A DNA stretch of 64,000 bases from Klebsiella sp. BIGb0138 (GCF_004342285.1 NZ_SMCV01000005.1:1-64000), one strand, 5' to 3'; shown: positions 48,301-57,507, numbered from the stretch's first letter. Program-made: numbers and translations. Notes: generated by a model not told the origin, from the letters alone.

Positions 48301-49776
48301 AAACGGGGTGTCATCGCCCATCGAGCCGACGGCTTCCTGGCCATTTTCGCCCAGAACGCGCAGCACGGAGTCCAGCTCTTCAGCGCTGTAGTTAAACTGT
48401 TTCTGGTAGCTGGCGAGGGTGTCATCATCCAGCTGACGGCTGCCGACATCTTCGTCAGGCAGATCTTCGAACGGCACCAGGCGACGGACGTTTTTCTCCA
48501 TCCACTCTTTATAAGGGTGGCGGCTTTTCAGATCGTCGTCGGTTTCCGCAGAGTGCAGAATGCGGCCGCCGCGGGTGTCGATCACCATCAGCTCGCCTGG
48601 GCCAACGCGGCCTTTTTCGACCACTTCGTCAGGCTGATAGTCCCAGATCCCGACTTCGGAAGCGCAGGTGATCAGCTTGTCTTTGGTGATGACGTAGCGC
48701 GCCGGGCGCAGACCGTTACGGTCGAGGTTACAGGCCGCGTAGCGGCCGTCGGACATCACGATGCCCGCCGGACCATCCCACGGCTCCATGTGCATGGAGT
48801 TAAAGTCAAAGAACGCGCGCAGCTCCGGATCCATATCCGGGTTGTTCTGCCAGGCTGGCGGAACGAGCAGACGCATCGCACGTACAATATCCATACCGCC
48901 GGCCAGCAGCAGCTCGAGCATGTTATCCATGGAGCTGGAGTCGGAGCCGGTTTCGTTAACGAACGGTGCCGCATCGTGCAGATCCGGGATTAACGGCGTC
49001 TGGAACTTATAGGTACGCGCGCGCGCCCACTGGCGGTTGCCGGTAATGGTGTTGATTTCGCCGTTATGCGCCAGATAGCGGAACGGTTGGGCCAGCGGCC
49101 AGCGCGGCACGGTATTGGTGGAGAAGCGCTGGTGGAACAGGCAGATTGCCGACTCCAGACGCAGGTCCGCGAGGTCCAGGTAGAAGCGCGGCAAATCCGC
49201 CGGCATACACAGACCTTTATAAATGTTCACCAGGTTCGACAGGCTGCAAACGTAGAAATCTTTATCTTCCTGCAGACGCTTTTCAATGCGGCGGCGAGCG
49301 ATGAACAAACGACGTTCCATATCGCGCGGGCGCCAGCCAGCCGGGGCGTTAACAAAAATTTGTTCAATACGGGGCAGCGAGGAGAGGGCGATTTCACCGA
49401 GAACCCCTTCGTTGGTCGGCACTTCGCGCCAGCCGACGATCGACAGGGTTTCACGTTGTAATTCTTCTTCGACGATGCGGCGTGCGGTCGCCGCCAGCTC
49501 AGGATCTTTATTCAGGAACAACATCCCGACGGCGTAATTTTTGGCTAAACGCCAGCCGCGCTCTTCCGCAACGATACGGAAGAAACGATCGGGTTTTTGC
49601 AGCAGCAAGCCACAACCGTCGCCGGTTTTACCATCGGCAAGGATCGCGCCGCGGTGCTGCATTCGGGCCAGTGCGTGTATAGCGGTACGCACTACCTTGT
49701 GGCTAGGTTCGCCTTCTATGTGGGCGATCAGGCCGAAACCACAGTTATCCCTCTCAAGGGATTTATCGTACAACAT
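45316..49776 (-). CDS. gltB: Glutamate synthase large subunit
   Basis: A 1486-residue enzyme. With GltD it makes two glutamates from glutamine and 2-oxoglutarate, the nitrogen-assimilation route when ammonia is scarce. It is made with a short propeptide. C12 (in RDNCGFG) becomes the N-terminal catalytic cysteine of the glutaminase domain (12 to about 420). The central linking domain follows, then the FMN-binding synthase domain with [10 protein letters not shown] and the [3Fe-4S] motif [15 protein letters not shown]. The glucan-like C-terminal beta-helix has repeated G-x-x-G. GGGGAGG lies nine bases before the ATG. Confidence 0.98.
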   Translation of the reverse strand: MLYDKSLERDNCGFGLIAHIEGEPSHKVVRTAIHALARMQHRGAILADGKTGDGCGLLLQKPDRFFRIVAEERGWRLAKNYAVGMLFLNKDPELAATARRIVEEELQRETLSIVGWREVPTNEGVLGEIALSSLPRIEQIFVNAPAGWRPRDMERRLFIARRRIEKRLQEDKDFYVCSLSNLVNIYKGLCMPADLPRFYLDLADLRLESAICLFHQRFSTNTVPRWPLAQPFRYLAHNGEINTITGNRQWARARTYKFQTPLIPDLHDAAPFVNETGSDSSSMDNMLELLLAGGMDIVRAMRLLVPPAWQNNPDMDPELRAFFDFNSMHMEPWDGPAGIVMSDGRYAACNLDRNGLRPARYVITKDKLITCASEVGIWDYQPDEVVEKGRVGPGELMVIDTRGGRILHSAETDDDLKSRHPYKEWMEKNVRRLVPFEDLPDEDVGSRQLDDDTLASYQKQFNYSAEELDSVLRVLGENGQEAVGSMGDDTPFAVLSSQPRVIYDYFRQQFAQVTNPPIDPLREAHVMSLATSIGREMNVFCEAEGQAHRLSFKSPILLYSDFKQLTTMKEEHYRADTLDITFNATETSLAETVKALCDKAEQMVRNGTVLLVLSDRNIAKDRLPVPAPMAVGAIQTRLVDKSLRCDANIIVETASARDPHHFAVLLGFGATAIYPYLAYETLAKLVDSRAIEKDYRTVMLNYRNGINKGLYKIMSKMGISTIASYRCSKLFEAVGLHREVSDLCFLGVVSRIGGAGFDDFQQDLLNLSKRAWLARKPLDQGGLLKYVHGGEYHAYNPDVVRTLQQAVQSGEYQDYQQYAKLVNERPAATLRDLLALNPGDDAISIDHVESAKELFKRFDTAAMSIGALSPEAHESLAEAMNSIGGFSNSGEGGEDPARYGTNKVSRIKQVASGRFGVTPAYLVNADVIQIKVAQGAKPGEGGQLPGDKVTPYIAKLRYSVPGVTLISPPPHHDIYSIEDLAQLIFDLKQVNPKAMISVKLVSEPGVGTIATGVAKAYADLITIAGYDGGTGASPLSSVKYAGCPWELGLVETQQALVANGLRHKIRLQVDGGLKTGLDIIKAAILGAESFGFGTGPMVALGCKYLRICHLNNCATGVATQDDKLRKNHYHGLPFKVTNYFEFIARETRELMAELGVKRLVDLIGRTDLLKVLDGYTAKQQKLDLSKLLETAEPHPGKALYCTESNPPFDNGVLNAQLLQQAKPFVDGKQSKTFWFDIRNTDRSVGASLSGYIAQTHGDQGLAADPITAHFSGTAGQSFGVWNAGGVELHLTGDANDYVGKGMAGGLLAIRPPVGSAFRSHEASIIGNTCLYGATGGRLYAAGRAGERFAVRNSGAITVVEGIGDNGCEYMTGGIVCVLGKTGVNFGAGMTGGFAYVLDEDGDFRKRVNPELVEVLDVDALAIHEEHLRGLITEHVQLTGSSRGEEILANWPAFAAKFALVKPKSSDVKALLGHRSRSAAELRVQAQ

Positions 49777-49985
49777 ATCAGTGAACCTCCCCAGGCTCTA
49801 CGGGACACCCTCCGATACCGATTGCGCACGGGCACAGAAAGAGCATGGCGACGGGGTTTGCACCTCGCATTCGCCCTCTTTAAATCCTTTTCGCATCGGT
49901 ACGCAAGTTTGAGGACTTGCTGTAAGAGGGAATCTCAATTACTGCATAAATATGATGAGCAGAGCACTCATCCAGAAAGCTTCCA

Positions 49986-50013
49986 GCGGATTCCCAACTT
50001 ATCGGGAATCCGC
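49986..50013 (-). other. Strong hairpin in the gltB leader region
   Basis: GCGGATTCCC (49986-49995) pairs perfectly with GGGAATCCGC (50004-50013) around an eight-base loop. It lies about 210 bases before gltB. No U-tract follows on either strand, so it is not an intrinsic terminator. If inside the leader RNA it would be a stable structure; it could also be an operator-like palindrome. Confidence 0.6.
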
Positions 50014-50063
50014 ACTTACGTCAAATGGCAATCTTATTTATACAAAAATGTGCTATACAGAGT

Positions 50064-50082
50064 TTAACTATATGATAGTTAA
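50064..50082. promoter_or_regulatory. 19-bp perfect palindrome upstream of gltB
   Basis: TTAACTAT, ATG, ATAGTTAA: a perfect 8-bp inverted repeat with a three-base centre. Its size suggests a dimeric regulator rather than RNA structure. The regulator is unknown; Lrp and Nac are known to act on gltBD, but I cannot match their consensus with certainty. Confidence 0.45.
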
Positions 50083-50135
50083 GGTAATAGTCGTGTTTTA
50101 AGCGGCAATAAAACGTAGCGGAAAGCCTAATCTAG

Positions 50136-50151
50136 TGTGATCTGTCTCACT
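50136..50151. promoter_or_regulatory. CRP-like site between gltB and yhcC
   Basis: TGTGA, TCTGTC, TCACT: matches TGTGA-N6-TCACA at nine of ten fixed bases. CRP is known to act on E. coli gltBDF. It lies 360 bases before the gltB start codon and about 256 before yhcC, so it could affect either gene. Confidence 0.55.
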
Positions 50152-50406
50152 ATATCGATAGCGTAACATTATCGTTCTGTGCTGAACTGGCTATTTATAG
50201 CAGAGTATTTATCTGCTTATTATCTCAGAGGCGAGAAATAACACTGTTTTTTACCCTGATGAAGATAATGGCAAACCAGGGGTTAAGTATAAGCAAAACT
50301 CATCATAGCACGGGTGAATGAAATTGCAGTTATCTTGAGTGGTTATGCAATGAGGTGAGCGGCCACTCTGACGATTGATCCAGGTCATCGCCGTAGGTGA
50401 CTAAAA

Positions 50407-51384
50407 ATGGCAGGCTTGGCCCCTTTATTCAGGCCGGTCTATCAGATTATGCAGTTACAGAAATTAGTCAATATGTTTGGTGGGGATCTTTCGCGGCGCT
50501 ATGGCGAAAAGGTGCATAAATTGACGCTGCACGGCGGGTTTAGCTGCCCGAATCGCGATGGCACGATTGGCCGCGGGGGCTGCACGTTCTGCAACGTGGC
50601 CTCATTTGCCGATGAGGCGCAGCGGCAACACTCGATTGCTGAACAGCTGGCGTATCAGGCGCAGCGGGTCAACCGGGCGCAACGCTATCTGGCCTACTTT
50701 CAGGCCTATACCAGCACCTTTGCCGAAGTCGAACTCTTACGCGAGATGTATCAGCAGGCGGTGAGCCAGGCCAGCATCGTCGGGCTGTGTGTAGGCACCC
50801 GCCCGGACTGCGTCCCGGAGGCGGTGTTCGATCTGCTCAGCGGCTACCGGGAACAGGGCTACGAAGTGTGGCTGGAGCTGGGGTTACAAACGGCGCACGA
50901 CAAAACGCTGCGGCGTATTAACCGCGGTCATGATTTCGCCTGCTACCAGCGCACCACTCGTCTGGCGCGCGAGCGCGGCCTTAACGTATGCGCGCATTTA
51001 ATCGTCGGGTTGCCGGGCGAAGAGCAGAGCCATTGCCTGCAAACGTTGGCGCGGGTCGTGGAAACCGGCGTCGATGGTATCAAGCTGCATCCGCTGCATA
51101 TCGTGACCGGGAGCATTATGGCGAAAGCCTGGCAGGCCGGGCGTTTACAGGCGATCGCGCTGGATGACTATACCGCCACCGCCGGAGAGATGATTCGTCA
51201 TACTCCGCCGGAGGTGATTTATCACCGCATTTCGGCCAGCGCCCGTCGCCCGACGCTGCTGGCCCCGCAGTGGTGCGAGAACCGCTGGACCGGGATGGTT
51301 GAACTTGACCGCTATCTTAATCAATACGGCGTCCAGGGCTCGGCGCTGGGGCGTGGCTGGATCCCGCCAGCCTCAGGAGCGTAA
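50407..51384 (+). CDS. yhcC: Radical SAM protein YhcC (TIGR01212 family)
   Basis: A 325-residue putative radical-SAM enzyme. The [4Fe-4S] cysteines are in CPNRDGTIGRGGCTFC, spaced CX11CX2C rather than the usual CX3CX2C. The TIM-barrel part has VGLCVGTRPDC and EVWLELGLQT; it resembles the Elp3-like subfamily. The substrate is not known. AGGTGA lies well placed before this ATG, but the E. coli protein begins at the MQLQKL methionine, which here would start at 50449 without a ribosome site. Both starts are possible. arcB follows by about 85 bases. Confidence 0.88.
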   Translation: MAGLAPLFRPVYQIMQLQKLVNMFGGDLSRRYGEKVHKLTLHGGFSCPNRDGTIGRGGCTFCNVASFADEAQRQHSIAEQLAYQAQRVNRAQRYLAYFQAYTSTFAEVELLREMYQQAVSQASIVGLCVGTRPDCVPEAVFDLLSGYREQGYEVWLELGLQTAHDKTLRRINRGHDFACYQRTTRLARERGLNVCAHLIVGLPGEEQSHCLQTLARVVETGVDGIKLHPLHIVTGSIMAKAWQAGRLQAIALDDYTATAGEMIRHTPPEVIYHRISASARRPTLLAPQWCENRWTGMVELDRYLNQYGVQGSALGRGWIPPASGA

Positions 51385-51468
51385 GGGGATACGCATTTTT
51401 TGCACAACTTACAGCGTATTGCTCAGAATTGGGTATTATTGTGCGGAGTTGTCGCGAAGGAATCCCTT

Positions 51469-53808
51469 ATGAAGCAAATCCGTATGCTGGCGCAGTACTA
51501 TGTCGACCTGATGATGAAACTGGGTCTGGTGCGTTTTTCCATGCTGTTGGCCCTGGCTCTGGTGGTGCTGGCGATCGTCGTGCAGATGGCCGTTACGATG
51601 GTCCTGCATGGCCAGGTCGAGAGCATCGATGTCATCCGCTCTATCTTCTTTGGCCTGCTGATCACCCCGTGGGCGGTCTACTTTTTGTCGGTGGTGGTGG
51701 AGCAGCTGGAAGAGTCGCGACAGCGCCTCTCGCGACTGGTCGACAAACTCGAGGAGATGCGCGAGCGCGACCTCAAGCTTAACGTGCAGCTTAAAGACAA
51801 TATCGCGCAGCTCAATCAGGAGATTGGCGAACGTGAGAAAGCGGAAGCCGAGCGCGAGACGACCCTGGAACAGCTGAAGATTGAGATGAAAGAGCGTGAA
51901 GAGACGCAAATTCAGCTGGAACAACAATCCTCCTTCCTCCGTTCTTTCCTCGATGCCTCGCCGGATCTGGTTTTCTATCGCAATGAAGACAAAGAGTTTT
52001 CCGGCTGTAACCGGGCGATGGAACTGCTGACGGGTAAAAGCGAGAAACAGCTTATCCACCTCAAGCCGCAGGATGTCTATAACGAAGAAGCGGCGGAGAA
52101 AGTGCTGGAGACCGACGAAAAGGTCTTCCGGCATAACGTGTCGCTGACCTACGAGCAGTGGTTGGATTATCCGGACGGGCGCAAAGCCTGCTTTGAAATC
52201 CGCAAGGTCCCTTACTATGACCGCGTCGGTAAGCGCCGCGGCCTGATGGGCTTTGGGCGCGACATTACCGAACGGAAGCGCTATCAGGATGCGCTGGAAC
52301 GCGCCAGCCGCGACAAGACGACATTTATCTCGACCATCAGCCATGAGCTGCGTACGCCGCTGAACGGCATCGTGGGGCTGAGCCGCATTCTGCTGGATAC
52401 CGAGCTGACCGGCGAGCAGGAAAAATACCTGAAAACGATCCATGTTTCGGCGGTGACTTTGGGTAATATTTTCAACGATATTATTGATATGGATAAGATG
52501 GAGCGGCGAAAAGTCCAGCTGGATAACCAGCAGGTCGACTTTACCAGCTTCCTGGCCGATCTGGAGAATCTCTCCGGCCTGCAGGCGCAGCAGAAAGGGC
52601 TGCGTTTCGTGATGGATCCGACGTTACCCCTGCCGCATCAGGTGGTGACCGACGGAACGCGGCTGCGGCAGATCCTGTGGAACCTCATCAGCAACGCCGT
52701 GAAATTCACCCCACAGGGCGGAAACGTCACCGTTCGCGTTCGCTATGATGAAGGCGACATCCTGCATTTTGAAGTAGAAGACTCCGGCATTGGTATTCCG
52801 CAGGCGGAGCAGGATAAGATCTTCGCCATGTATTATCAGGTGAAAGACAGCCACGGCGGTAAACCGGCGACCGGGACCGGAATTGGCCTTGCCGTATCGC
52901 GTCGTCTGGCGCGCAATATGGGCGGGGATATTAATGTCTCCAGCCAGCCGGGCCAGGGCGCGACGTTTACCCTGACGGTGCATGCGCCCGCGGTGGCGGA
53001 AGAGGTGGAAGATACGCTGACGGAAGATGAAATGCCGCTGCCGGCGCTGAATGTGCTGCTGGTTGAGGATATCGAGCTCAATGTGATTGTCGCGCGTTCG
53101 GTGCTGGAGAAGCTGGGTAACAGCGTTGATGTTGCGATGACCGGTAAGGCGGCGCTGGAGATGTTTGAGCCGGGCGAATACGACCTGGTGCTGCTGGATA
53201 TTCAGCTACCGGACATGACCGGTCTCGACATTTCTCGTCAACTCAAGCAGCAATATGCTGCCGACGAGCTGCCGCCTCTGGTCGCGCTCACCGCCAACGT
53301 CCTGAAGAACAAAAAAGAGTATCTCGATGCCGGGATGGACGATGTTCTGAGCAAACCGCTATCGGTACCGGCGTTAACCGCCATCATTAAAAAATTCTGG
53401 GATGCGCCGGAAGAAGAGGTCAGTGAAATGCCAGGCGTTGATGTCAGCAAATCGTCTGCCGTACTGGATGTTCCGATGCTGGAGCAGTACATCGAGCTGG
53501 TGGGGCCGCAGCTTATCAACGATGGCCTGGCGGTTTTTGAGAAGATGATGCCGGGCTATCTGGCGGTGCTGGAATCTAACCTCACTGCTCGTGACCAGAA
53601 AGGGATCGTCGATGAAGGGCATAAGATTAAGGGGGCAGCGGGTTCTATCGGCCTGCGCCATATCCAGCAGCTGGGGCAGCAGATTCAGACTCCGGACCTG
53701 CCGGCGTGGTCAGATAACGTTGGTGAATGGGTCGAAGAGATGAAATCAGAGTGGCAGAACGATGTGGCGGTGCTGAAAGCGTGGGTGGCGGCGGCAGATA
53801 AAAAATGA
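51469..53808 (+). CDS. arcB: Aerobic respiration control sensor kinase ArcB
   Basis: A 779-residue tripartite hybrid kinase that senses the quinone pool and phosphorylates ArcA. Two membrane helices (about 22-48 and 58-77), a coiled-coil linker and PAS domain (about 155-270), then H292 in the kinase H-box SHELRTPLNG. The ATP-binding G boxes are DSGIGI and GTGIGLAVS. The receiver domain has D577 (VLLDIQLP), and the HPt domain has H718 (GHKIKGAAGS). It starts at 51469 with AAGGA before it; longer frames lack homology. It is one residue longer than in E. coli. Confidence 0.97.
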   Translation: MKQIRMLAQYYVDLMMKLGLVRFSMLLALALVVLAIVVQMAVTMVLHGQVESIDVIRSIFFGLLITPWAVYFLSVVVEQLEESRQRLSRLVDKLEEMRERDLKLNVQLKDNIAQLNQEIGEREKAEAERETTLEQLKIEMKEREETQIQLEQQSSFLRSFLDASPDLVFYRNEDKEFSGCNRAMELLTGKSEKQLIHLKPQDVYNEEAAEKVLETDEKVFRHNVSLTYEQWLDYPDGRKACFEIRKVPYYDRVGKRRGLMGFGRDITERKRYQDALERASRDKTTFISTISHELRTPLNGIVGLSRILLDTELTGEQEKYLKTIHVSAVTLGNIFNDIIDMDKMERRKVQLDNQQVDFTSFLADLENLSGLQAQQKGLRFVMDPTLPLPHQVVTDGTRLRQILWNLISNAVKFTPQGGNVTVRVRYDEGDILHFEVEDSGIGIPQAEQDKIFAMYYQVKDSHGGKPATGTGIGLAVSRRLARNMGGDINVSSQPGQGATFTLTVHAPAVAEEVEDTLTEDEMPLPALNVLLVEDIELNVIVARSVLEKLGNSVDVAMTGKAALEMFEPGEYDLVLLDIQLPDMTGLDISRQLKQQYAADELPPLVALTANVLKNKKEYLDAGMDDVLSKPLSVPALTAIIKKFWDAPEEEVSEMPGVDVSKSSAVLDVPMLEQYIELVGPQLINDGLAVFEKMMPGYLAVLESNLTARDQKGIVDEGHKIKGAAGSIGLRHIQQLGQQIQTPDLPAWSDNVGEWVEEMKSEWQNDVAVLKAWVAAADKK

Positions 53809-53922
53809 CCCCGGATAAACCGGGGTGCGCGAATACTGCGCCAACACCAGGGAACGGGTCGTTGCGCCAGAATAATGAGAGATATTTTTTACGTAGCGCA
53901 ACCTGAGGATTGGGTTTGCTCG
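53800..53922 (-). ncRNA. arcZ: ArcZ small regulatory RNA
   Basis: Hfq-dependent small RNA known to activate rpoS translation and repress several mRNAs, including destabilising arcB. A 33-base block (complement of 53820-53852), holding the seed GTGTTGGCGCAGTATTCG, matches E. coli ArcZ exactly as I recall it. It is followed by the terminator stem ACCCCGG/CCGGGGT and six U. The tail is antisense to the arcB stop codon. The 5' half (53853-53922) differs greatly from E. coli. The 5' end is set from the E. coli length of 121 nt and the -10-like sequence. Confidence 0.9.
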
Positions 53923-53928
53923 CTCATT

Positions 53929-53957
53929 AAGATAGCAAACCTTAAATAATTTGTTAC
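53929..53957 (-). promoter_or_regulatory. Possible arcZ promoter
   Basis: On the minus strand a -10-like TATCTT (complement of 53929-53934) and a -35-like GTAACA (complement of 53952-53957), 17 bases apart. The predicted start, about 53922, agrees with the expected length of ArcZ. In E. coli ArcA-P represses arcZ; no ArcA box was assigned. Confidence 0.45.
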
Positions 53958-54041
53958 GTGAATCAGTAAAATATGTGAAGCAATGCGGGTAAATCAAAAT
54001 TTTTGACTGGTTTCAGCAAGTTGCACTAAGGAGCTGGCAGT

Positions 54042-54695
54042 ATGAAAAAGATAGGTGTGGTACTGAGCGGTTGTGGCGTCTATGACGGAACGGAGATCCA
54101 TGAAGCGGTCATTACCCTGTTGGCGATAGCCCGTGGCGGCGCGCAGGCGGTCTGTTTCGCCCCTGATAAAAGCCAAACGGATGTCATCAACCATCTGACC
54201 GGTGAGCCGCTGGCTGAAAGCCGCAACGTGTTGATTGAAGCGGCGCGTATTGCCCGCGGCGATATCCAGCCTCTGGCTCGCGCCCGGGCTGACGATCTCG
54301 ATGCGCTGATTGTCCCCGGCGGGTTTGGCGCGGCGAAAAATCTTAGCAGTTTTGCCGCGCAGGGGGCCGAATGCGCCGTCGACAGCGACCTGCAAGCGCT
54401 GACTCTGGCGATGCATCAGGCGGGTAAACCGTTGGGCTTTATGTGTATCGCCCCGGCGCTGCTGCCAAAAATTTTGCCGATCCCGCTGCGGGTAACCATT
54501 GGTACCGATATCGACACTGCGGACGTCATGGAGGAGATGGGCGCGGAACATGTGCCCTGCCCGGTCGATGACATCGTGGTGGATGAAGAGAACAAAGTGG
54601 TGACGACGCCGGCCTATATGCTGGCGCAGAACATCGCGGAAGCGGCGACCGGGATTGAGAAGCTGGTGGCCCGCGTGCTGGTTCTGGCTGAATGA
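54042..54695 (+). CDS. elbB: ElbB, DJ-1/PfpI-like isoprenoid biosynthesis glyoxalase
   Basis: A 217-residue class I glutamine-amidotransferase-like protein of the ES1/ElbB family. It has the DJ-1/PfpI fold with the nucleophile cysteine in [10 protein letters not shown]. coli ElbB has weak glyoxalase activity and was first linked to isoprenoid synthesis; its physiological role is uncertain. GGAG lies near the ATG. The stop codon overlaps the mtgA start (ATGA). Confidence 0.95.
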   Translation: MKKIGVVLSGCGVYDGTEIHEAVITLLAIARGGAQAVCFAPDKSQTDVINHLTGEPLAESRNVLIEAARIARGDIQPLARARADDLDALIVPGGFGAAKNLSSFAAQGAECAVDSDLQALTLAMHQAGKPLGFMCIAPALLPKILPIPLRVTIGTDIDTADVMEEMGAEHVPCPVDDIVVDEENKVVTTPAYMLAQNIAEAATGIEKLVARVLVLAE

Positions 54696-55417
54696 GCGTT
54701 CGTCTGTCGCCGTGGCGGATGATCAAGCGCCTGCTGCTGCGCGTACTGCTGATCGGCGCGGTCTTTTGCGGCGGTGGTATTGCGTTGTTCAGCGTGCTGC
54801 CGGTCCCTTATTCGGCGGTGATGCTGGAGCGGCAGCTAGGCGCGTGGCTGGGCGGGGATTTTCATTACATCGCCCATTCCGACTGGGTCGGGATGGATGA
54901 GATATCGCCGTGGATGGGGCTGGCGGCGATTGCCGCTGAGGATCAAAAATTCCCTGAACACTGGGGCTTTGACCTTCCGGCGATAGAAAAAGCGCTGGCG
55001 CACAACGAACGGCACGAAAGCCGGGTGCGTGGGGCATCCACGCTCTCACAGCAGACGGCGAAAAACCTGTTTCTATGGGATGGCCGCAGCTGGCTGCGCA
55101 AAGGGCTGGAAGCCGGGTTAACGGTAGGCATTGAGACGGTGTGGAGTAAAAAACGCATTCTCTGCGTCTATCTGAATATTGCCGAGTTCGGCGAAGGAAT
55201 TTTTGGCGTTGAAGCCGCGTCACAGCGCTATTTTCATAAGCCTGCGAGCAAGTTAACCGCGTCTGAAGCCGCGCTCCTGGCGGCGGTCTTACCCAATCCG
55301 ATTCGTTTTCGCGCCGATGCGCCGTCCGGCTATATTCGCAGCCGACAGGCATGGATCCTGCGCCAGATGCGTCAGTTAGGCGGGGAAGGGTTTATGCGAG
55401 CGCATAGGCTGGATTAA
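54692..55417 (+). CDS. mtgA: Monofunctional peptidoglycan glycosyltransferase MtgA
   Basis: A 241-residue GT51 enzyme that polymerises lipid II into glycan strands at the division site. One N-terminal membrane helix (about 12-32). The catalytic motif 1 is [14 protein letters not shown], with the first glutamate as the catalytic residue. Further motifs are [31 protein letters not shown], and PNPIRF. It overlaps elbB by four bases. Convergent with npr. Confidence 0.96.
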   Translation: MSVRLSPWRMIKRLLLRVLLIGAVFCGGGIALFSVLPVPYSAVMLERQLGAWLGGDFHYIAHSDWVGMDEISPWMGLAAIAAEDQKFPEHWGFDLPAIEKALAHNERHESRVRGASTLSQQTAKNLFLWDGRSWLRKGLEAGLTVGIETVWSKKRILCVYLNIAEFGEGIFGVEAASQRYFHKPASKLTASEAALLAAVLPNPIRFRADAPSGYIRSRQAWILRQMRQLGGEGFMRAHRLD

Positions 55418-55467
55418 GGCGAAGCCGGAGGGAGGTCGTCCCGGTCAGCGTCGCGTGACCGGGAAAA

Positions 55468-55740
55468 CTAGTCTTCGTCAAAACCGGCATTGAACAGCGC
55501 GATAACCGCTGCCAGCGCCTCGACTTCCTGCGGACCGTTGGCCTCAATCTCAATTTGCCGACCCTTGGCGGAATCGAGCATCAGCAGAGCAATCACGCTA
55601 TTGGCTTCCGCTTCTGTCCCCTCGTCGTTGCGCAGCAGGACTTCCGCATCATAATTCTGCATCAGCTCAAACAGCTTCATCGCCGGGCGGGCATGCATCC
55701 CCAGCTTATTGGTGATTTCAACGATCTGCTTTACGGTCAT
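55468..55740 (-). CDS. npr: Nitrogen-PTS phosphocarrier NPr
   Basis: A 90-residue HPr-like phosphocarrier of the nitrogen PTS (PtsP, NPr, PtsN), also known as PtsO. The phosphorylated histidine is H16 in GMHARPAM. The regulatory serine region is [19 protein letters not shown]. The length is the same as E. coli NPr. It overlaps the rapZ end by four bases; the two are last in the rpoN cluster. Confidence 0.97.
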   Translation of the reverse strand: MTVKQIVEITNKLGMHARPAMKLFELMQNYDAEVLLRNDEGTEAEANSVIALLMLDSAKGRQIEIEANGPQEVEALAAVIALFNAGFDED

Positions 55741-56591
55741 GATTTGCGTTTTTCCAGCGTCCGATGGCGAGACTGCACGTTCTTACCGCGCGAGCGGAAG
55801 TAATCGGCCAGTTGTTCGGCGATGTAGACCGAACGGTGTTTACCGCCGGTACAACCAATGGCCACCGTCAGGTAGCTGCGGTTATTGGTTTCCAGCATCG
55901 GTAACCATAGCTCAAGATAGCTGCGGGTCTGGTAAATAAAGTTGTGAACTTCGGTGTGCCGATCAAGGAAGGCGGCAACGGGCTTATCCAGTCCGGTCAT
56001 CGGGCGCAGCTTCGGATCCCAGTGTGGGTTCGGCAGGAAGCGAACGTCGAAGACGTAATCGGCATCGATCGGGATACCATGCTTAAAGCCGAAGGATTCA
56101 AAGACCATGGTCAGCTCGCGTTCGCGCTTGCCAAGCAGACGCGTACGCAGCATTTCTGCCAGCTCATGCACCGACATCTCAGAGGTATCGACGATCAGAT
56201 CGGCCCGTGAGCGCAGCGGCTCCAGCAGGTCGCTCTCTTCGTCGATGGCGCTCTCCAGCGACAGGTTTTTGCTCGACAGCGGGTGCAGACGGCGGGTGTC
56301 GCTGTAGCGGCGGATCAGCGTATTGCGGTCGGCGTCGAGGAACAGCAGCTGCGGAGAAAATGACTCAGGCAGGTTTTTCATCGCCTGTTCAAAGATCTCC
56401 GGCGATTCCGGCATGTTACGCACGTCAATGCTGACGGCGGCAGAAATGTTTCTGTCGGCCAGCGAGCGCGCCAGATCGGGCAACAGCACTACCGGCAGGT
56501 TATCTACGCAATAGAAGCCCATATCTTCCAGCGCCCGCAGGGCGACGGATTTCCCCGATCCGGAGCGGCCGCTGACGATCATCAGTACCAT
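55737..56591 (-). CDS. rapZ: RNase adapter protein RapZ
   Basis: A 284-residue protein that senses glucosamine-6-phosphate and guides the small RNA GlmZ to RNase E. Walker A GRSGSGKS (8-15), Walker B-like region DVRN, and the C-terminal RNA-binding/sugar-phosphate domain with [15 protein letters not shown]. The tail [16 protein letters not shown] is basic and helps RNA binding. The length equals E. coli RapZ (YhbJ). It lies between ptsN and npr. Confidence 0.97.
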   Translation of the reverse strand: MVLMIVSGRSGSGKSVALRALEDMGFYCVDNLPVVLLPDLARSLADRNISAAVSIDVRNMPESPEIFEQAMKNLPESFSPQLLFLDADRNTLIRRYSDTRRLHPLSSKNLSLESAIDEESDLLEPLRSRADLIVDTSEMSVHELAEMLRTRLLGKRERELTMVFESFGFKHGIPIDADYVFDVRFLPNPHWDPKLRPMTGLDKPVAAFLDRHTEVHNFIYQTRSYLELWLPMLETNNRSYLTVAIGCTGGKHRSVYIAEQLADYFRSRGKNVQSRHRTLEKRKS

Positions 56592-56636
56592 GTACCGTTT
56601 CTCCTCAGTACGATAAAGGGTAGGGTGCGACTCCCG

Positions 56637-57125
56637 TTATGCGTCATCGCGGCTTCCTGCTTCGGTGATGATTTCATACAGCTCTTCATCGCTTTGTGCA
56701 GCGCGCAGGCGACGACAAATGGTTTTATCCGCCAGTCGTTTGGCCACCAACGAGAGCGTATGCAGATGGGTTTTGGTCTGATCGGCCGGCACCAGAAGCG
56801 CAAACAGCAGATCGACAGGCTGGTTGTCGATCGCATCAAAGGCGATCGGCGTTTCCAGCTGGACAAATACGCCGACGGCGCGCAGCGTGTCCTCTTCGAG
56901 CTTACCGTGGGGAATCGCAATGCCATTGCCAATCCCGGTACTGCCCATTTTCTCACGGGTGAGGATCGCTTCAAATACCAGCTGCGGCGGCAGGCCTAAC
57001 TGTTTAGCTGCCAGCTCACTGATAATCTCCAGCGCGCGCTTTTTACTCTGGCAGTGAACCTGGCTACGGGTACATTCCTGGTTCAGGACATTGCTCAGTT
57101 GTAGAGCCGAATCGTTGTTCATCAT
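56637..57125 (-). CDS. ptsN: Nitrogen regulatory EIIA protein PtsN
   Basis: A 162-residue EIIA-Ntr. The phosphorylated histidine is H73 in AIPHGKLEED. Its unphosphorylated form controls potassium uptake and KdpD, and it signals nitrogen and carbon state. Phosphate arrives from NPr, encoded two genes downstream. The start used has AGGTG five bases upstream; a longer open frame of 24 codons lacks homology. A second ATG follows directly (MM). Confidence 0.96.
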   Translation of the reverse strand: MMNNDSALQLSNVLNQECTRSQVHCQSKKRALEIISELAAKQLGLPPQLVFEAILTREKMGSTGIGNGIAIPHGKLEEDTLRAVGVFVQLETPIAFDAIDNQPVDLLFALLVPADQTKTHLHTLSLVAKRLADKTICRRLRAAQSDEELYEIITEAGSRDDA

Positions 57126-57197
57126 AATTTCACCTGAGCGCGCCCCTTGCCGACCGCCGATGAGAGCTGGCAGCCGGCCAGGGCGACGCCCGGACAA

Positions 57198-57485
57198 TTA
57201 GTGTTGTTTTAGTTTATCTTTATGTTTTGTTAACTGTCGTGCCAGCTTATCGATAAGACCATCGATAGCGGCATACATATCCTGCCCTTCCGCACTGGCA
57301 TGGATTTCGCCACCGTTGACATGCAGATTGGCATCCGCAATTTGCGTCACCTTCTCTACTTTTAACACAATATAGACCTGATTGATCCTGTCGAAAAACT
57401 GCTCCAGTTTGCTGAACTTCGCAGTGACGAAGTCGCGCAGCGCGGGGGTGATTTCGACGTTGTGTCCTGTAATGTTGAGCTGCAT
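57198..57485 (-). CDS. hpf: Ribosome hibernation promoting factor Hpf
   Basis: A 95-residue protein that binds the 30S decoding region and helps form 100S ribosome dimers in stationary phase. It has the beta-alpha-beta-beta-beta-alpha fold, with HVNGGEIHASAEGQDMYAAIDGL highly conserved and a basic tail ending KHKDKLKQH. It is the short form, the same length as in E. coli. The start is set by homology; upstream frame lies inside rpoN. It follows rpoN after 22 bases. Confidence 0.96.
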   Translation of the reverse strand: MQLNITGHNVEITPALRDFVTAKFSKLEQFFDRINQVYIVLKVEKVTQIADANLHVNGGEIHASAEGQDMYAAIDGLIDKLARQLTKHKDKLKQH

Positions 57486-57507
57486 AGTGTCTTCCTTATC
57501 GGTTGGG

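Larger units (their letters stand above)
49777..50406. other. Divergent control region gltB / yhcC
   Basis: 630 bases with no supported gene, AT-rich in the middle. Reading frames on the plus strand near 49800-50067 are chance. E. coli gltBDF is controlled by Lrp, IHF, CRP, ArgR and, in Klebsiella, Nac. What can be seen: a 10-bp hairpin (49986-50013), a 19-bp palindrome (50064-50082) and a CRP-like site (50136-50151). A weak ARG-box half (TGCATAAATATGAT, 49943-49956) is also present. The exact promoter could not be fixed. Confidence 0.5.

Noticed and set aside
45358-48993. Long plus-strand frames of 436 and 611 codons inside gltB.
   Set aside because: They lie antisense to gltB, whose protein is conserved from end to end. 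GC-rich genes with strong codon bias give long open antisense frames; these have unusual composition and no ribosome sites.
49597-50067. A 156-codon plus-strand frame over the gltB start and its leader.
   Set aside because: It overlaps the conserved 5' end of gltB and control DNA; no ribosome site and no recognisable protein.
55440-55463. An 8-bp GC stem between mtgA and npr.
   Set aside because: It lies in a convergent gap but has no U-tract on either strand. It could be a barrier, but the support is too weak for a terminator call.
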